A DNA stretch of 64,000 nt from positions 1 through 64,000 of the forward strand of contig NZ_JAETXX010000014.1 of NCBI RefSeq assembly GCF_021764745.1. Direction: 5' to 3'. How positions within the stretch are numbered: the stretch's first letter is position 1; each line of letters begins with the position of its first letter. The notes beneath the pieces were generated by a model. The model was not told the origin of the DNA. It saw only the letters and a program-made list of their open reading frames with translations, and made no database searches. Positions 62,517 to 64,000 of this stretch are shown here, piece by piece. The stretch comes from Joostella atrarenae (GTDB lineage: Bacteria > Bacteroidota > Bacteroidia > Flavobacteriales > Flavobacteriaceae). Position numbers and translations under genes: made by a program.

Positions 62517-63566
62517 ATGAATATATCAAAATCACAGTTTGGGATTTTAAATGGGAAAGAAGTTTACAGATATACATTATCTAATAATAATGGGATGCAA
62601 GTAAGCATAATTAATTATGGAGCCACAATTACTTCAATAATGATTCCAGATTCAGAAAATAATCCGCTTGAGATAAGCTGTGGTTTTGATAAAATAGAAG
62701 ATTATTTTTCCGAAGAGTACATAATGAATTCCCCGTATTTTGGAGCCACTATAGGTAGATATTGTTCCCAAATAAAAGATGCAACTTTTAATTTGAATGG
62801 AGTTACATATAATTTATCAGCTAATGCAGGTAAGAATAATTTACATGGAGGAAAAGTAGGCTTTGACAAAAAACTATGGGAACTAGAATCTCTTTATGAA
62901 GGAAAAGAGGAGTGCTTTATAGTTTTAACATTAAATAGTATAGCTATGGAAGAGGGGTTTCCAGGAGATACACTCATTAAGTTAAAGGTGTTACTTAACA
63001 ACAGTAACGAACTCAAATTTAATTATGAGGCTATTCCTGAGAAGGATACCCCTTTATCTCTTACAAATCATACCTATTTCAATTTATCAGGGTTTGAAGA
63101 ATCTATAGAAAATCACTTGGTTCAAATTTCAAGTAAAGAGAAATTAAAATTAGATGAAACAGGAGCTGCGATAGGTGAAATTGTTTCGCTAGAAAATAAT
63201 CCTGATGATTTAAGAAATCCGCAAACGATTTCGGAAGTACATGCAAAAATGAATGATGGTTTTGAGCATTATTACATTTTTGAAAAGCAAGACTTTAAAC
63301 TTCAGAAGATCGGATTCATAAAAGACATTGATAGTAATAGGACTCTTGAAATAAGTACAACAGAGCCTGGAATGCTATTTTATACAGGAAAGTATACATC
63401 AGATACATTGAAAAGAAACTCAGAAATAAAATATGGAAAATATAGAGGCTTTTGTTGTGAGACACATAGATATCCTAACGGGCCGAATATAAAAAATTCA
63501 CCTAAGTCAATTACCAATGCAGGAGAAACCTATAAAAGTACTACTATTTTTAAATTTATTTTTTAA
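62517..63566 (+). CDS. galM: Aldose 1-epimerase (galactose mutarotase)
   Basis: A 349-residue GalM-type protein. Recognisable motifs: INYGATITSI near the N-terminus, GRYCSQIKDATF, NLHGGKVGFDKKLW with a conserved His, LTNHTYFNLSG with the catalytic His, and the C-terminal CCETHRYPNGPN carrying the Glu base region. No signal peptide, so it is cytoplasmic. It interconverts anomers of D-galactose or a similar sugar freed by the GH2 enzyme. It lies 4 bp after the cycloisomerase gene. Confidence 0.88.
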   Translation: MNISKSQFGILNGKEVYRYTLSNNNGMQVSIINYGATITSIMIPDSENNPLEISCGFDKIEDYFSEEYIMNSPYFGATIGRYCSQIKDATFNLNGVTYNLSANAGKNNLHGGKVGFDKKLWELESLYEGKEECFIVLTLNSIAMEEGFPGDTLIKLKVLLNNSNELKFNYEAIPEKDTPLSLTNHTYFNLSGFEESIENHLVQISSKEKLKLDETGAAIGEIVSLENNPDDLRNPQTISEVHAKMNDGFEHYYIFEKQDFKLQKIGFIKDIDSNRTLEISTTEPGMLFYTGKYTSDTLKRNSEIKYGKYRGFCCETHRYPNGPNIKNSPKSITNAGETYKSTTIFKFIF

Positions 63567-63588
63567 CCTAAACTAAACTAAAAGAATT

Positions 63589-64000
63589 ATGCTAGAAGGA
63601 GTAATATTAGCAATTATAGCTGGACTTATGCTAGGTTTATATGCTTTGCCAGAGAAGTTCACAAAAGATTTTAAGTTCGAAAACACATGGGGTTTGTTTT
63701 TTTTACTCACCATGTTTGTAGTTCCAATCTTAGCTTCTTTTATATTAATAAATGATTTTGGAGGTGTATTCGAGGCCGTTCCAAATCATATTTTATTTAA
63801 AATGGCGGGAGCCAGTTTTCTTTGGGGAATAGGAGTAATGATGTGGGGTAAAGCAATAAACCATATAGGACTTTCCCTAGGTTTTTCTCTTTTTATAGGA
63901 ACTGTTATTCTTGTGGGGTCAATATTACCTTTTATAGTAGAAGGTCTTCCTTCTGAGAATGTCTTTATTACTATTTTAATAGGGATTCTTATAGTTCTTA
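63589..64000 (+). CDS. RhaT-like sugar:proton symporter (partial, cut by window end)
   Basis: The first 137 residues of an inner-membrane transporter, with four hydrophobic segments visible before the window ends. The opening MLEGVILAIIAGLMLGLYALPEKFTK and later FLWGIGVMMWGKAINHIGLSLGFSLFIGTVILVGSI match the L-rhamnose/proton symporter RhaT family (drug/metabolite transporter fold). The ATG at 63589 follows the GalM gene by 22 bp. In this operon an anhydrogalactose or galactose role is more likely than rhamnose, but the family does not prove it. The 3' end is missing. Confidence 0.8.
   Translation, partial: MLEGVILAIIAGLMLGLYALPEKFTKDFKFENTWGLFFLLTMFVVPILASFILINDFGGVFEAVPNHILFKMAGASFLWGIGVMMWGKAINHIGLSLGFSLFIGTVILVGSILPFIVEGLPSENVFITILIGILIVL

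Noticed and set aside
1-64000. CRISPR arrays, tRNA or rRNA genes, insertion sequences and prophage genes
   Set aside because: No regularly spaced repeats, no cloverleaf or rRNA sequence, and no transposase, integrase or phage structural gene could be seen.

Overview
The window comes from an AT-rich (roughly one third GC by eye) member of the Bacteroidetes, most likely a marine flavobacterium. The signs are SusC/SusD pairs, a hybrid two-component regulator, many lipobox lipoproteins ending in S-C-x-D/E, promoter elements of the TAnnTTTG type, and almost no Shine-Dalgarno sequences. Nearly all of it (about 6.6-64 kb) is a polysaccharide utilization region whose content points to red-algal galactan of the porphyran/agar type. 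Function calls rest on reading protein motifs and context; no database search was possible.

Layout. (1) 0.2-5.9 kb: a probable metal-acquisition cluster on the minus strand (small CxxC protein, TonB-dependent receptor, two His-rich DUF4625-like lipoproteins), with a divergent bile acid:Na+ symporter-like gene. (2) 5.9-6.6 kb: non-coding, with an unusual G/C-tract repeat island. (3) 6.6-12.6 kb: a hybrid two-component regulator and a sulfatase. (4) 12.8-23.7 kb, minus strand: a ten-gene operon starting with a GH29 enzyme, then zinc alcohol dehydrogenase, KDG kinase, KDPG aldolase, UxaA, UxaB, lactonase-like amidohydrolase, SDR dehydrogenase, FucP-like transporter and RhaM-like mutarotase. It has no uronate isomerase and no fuconate-pathway enzymes, and is best explained as a complete L-galactose catabolic route: L-galactose, lactone, L-galactonate, D-tagaturonate, D-altronate, KDG, KDPG, pyruvate + glyceraldehyde-3-P. 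(5) 24.1-35.9 kb, plus strand: sulfatase, second GH29, SusC/SusD, and a large FG-GAP/ASPIC-UnbV lipoprotein. (6) 35.9-39.7 kb: an AraC regulator divergent from a P450-ferredoxin-ferredoxin reductase trio that matches the known 6-O-methyl-D-galactose demethylase system. (7) 39.7-50.4 kb, minus strand: SusC, SusD, a PKD surface lipoprotein, second copies of KDG kinase and KDPG aldolase, a TIM-barrel isomerase and a sodium:solute symporter. (8) 50.7-52.3 kb: a TPR/LuxR regulator. (9) 52.7-64 kb, plus strand: GH2, GH16, and enzymes that fit 3,6-anhydro-L-galactose catabolism (aldehyde dehydrogenase, enolase-superfamily cycloisomerase, dehydrogenase and SDR), with a sulfatase, an aldose epimerase and a RhaT-like transporter cut by the window edge.

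Together the genes could take sulfated and methylated porphyran/agar oligosaccharides through desulfation, demethylation and glycosidic cleavage, and funnel both L-galactose and 3,6-anhydro-L-galactose into KDG. Two shared upstream architectures were found by reading promoters. CATATGTT begins its spacing 45-46 bp upstream of a -7-like element at four units (regulator, sulfatase, L-galactose operon, first SusC). TGTCTAGT sits exactly 31 bp upstream of a -7-like element at both the second SusC and the GH2 operon, accompanied by CTAA-N3-TTAG dyads. These suggest two separate regulons, one per half of the locus.
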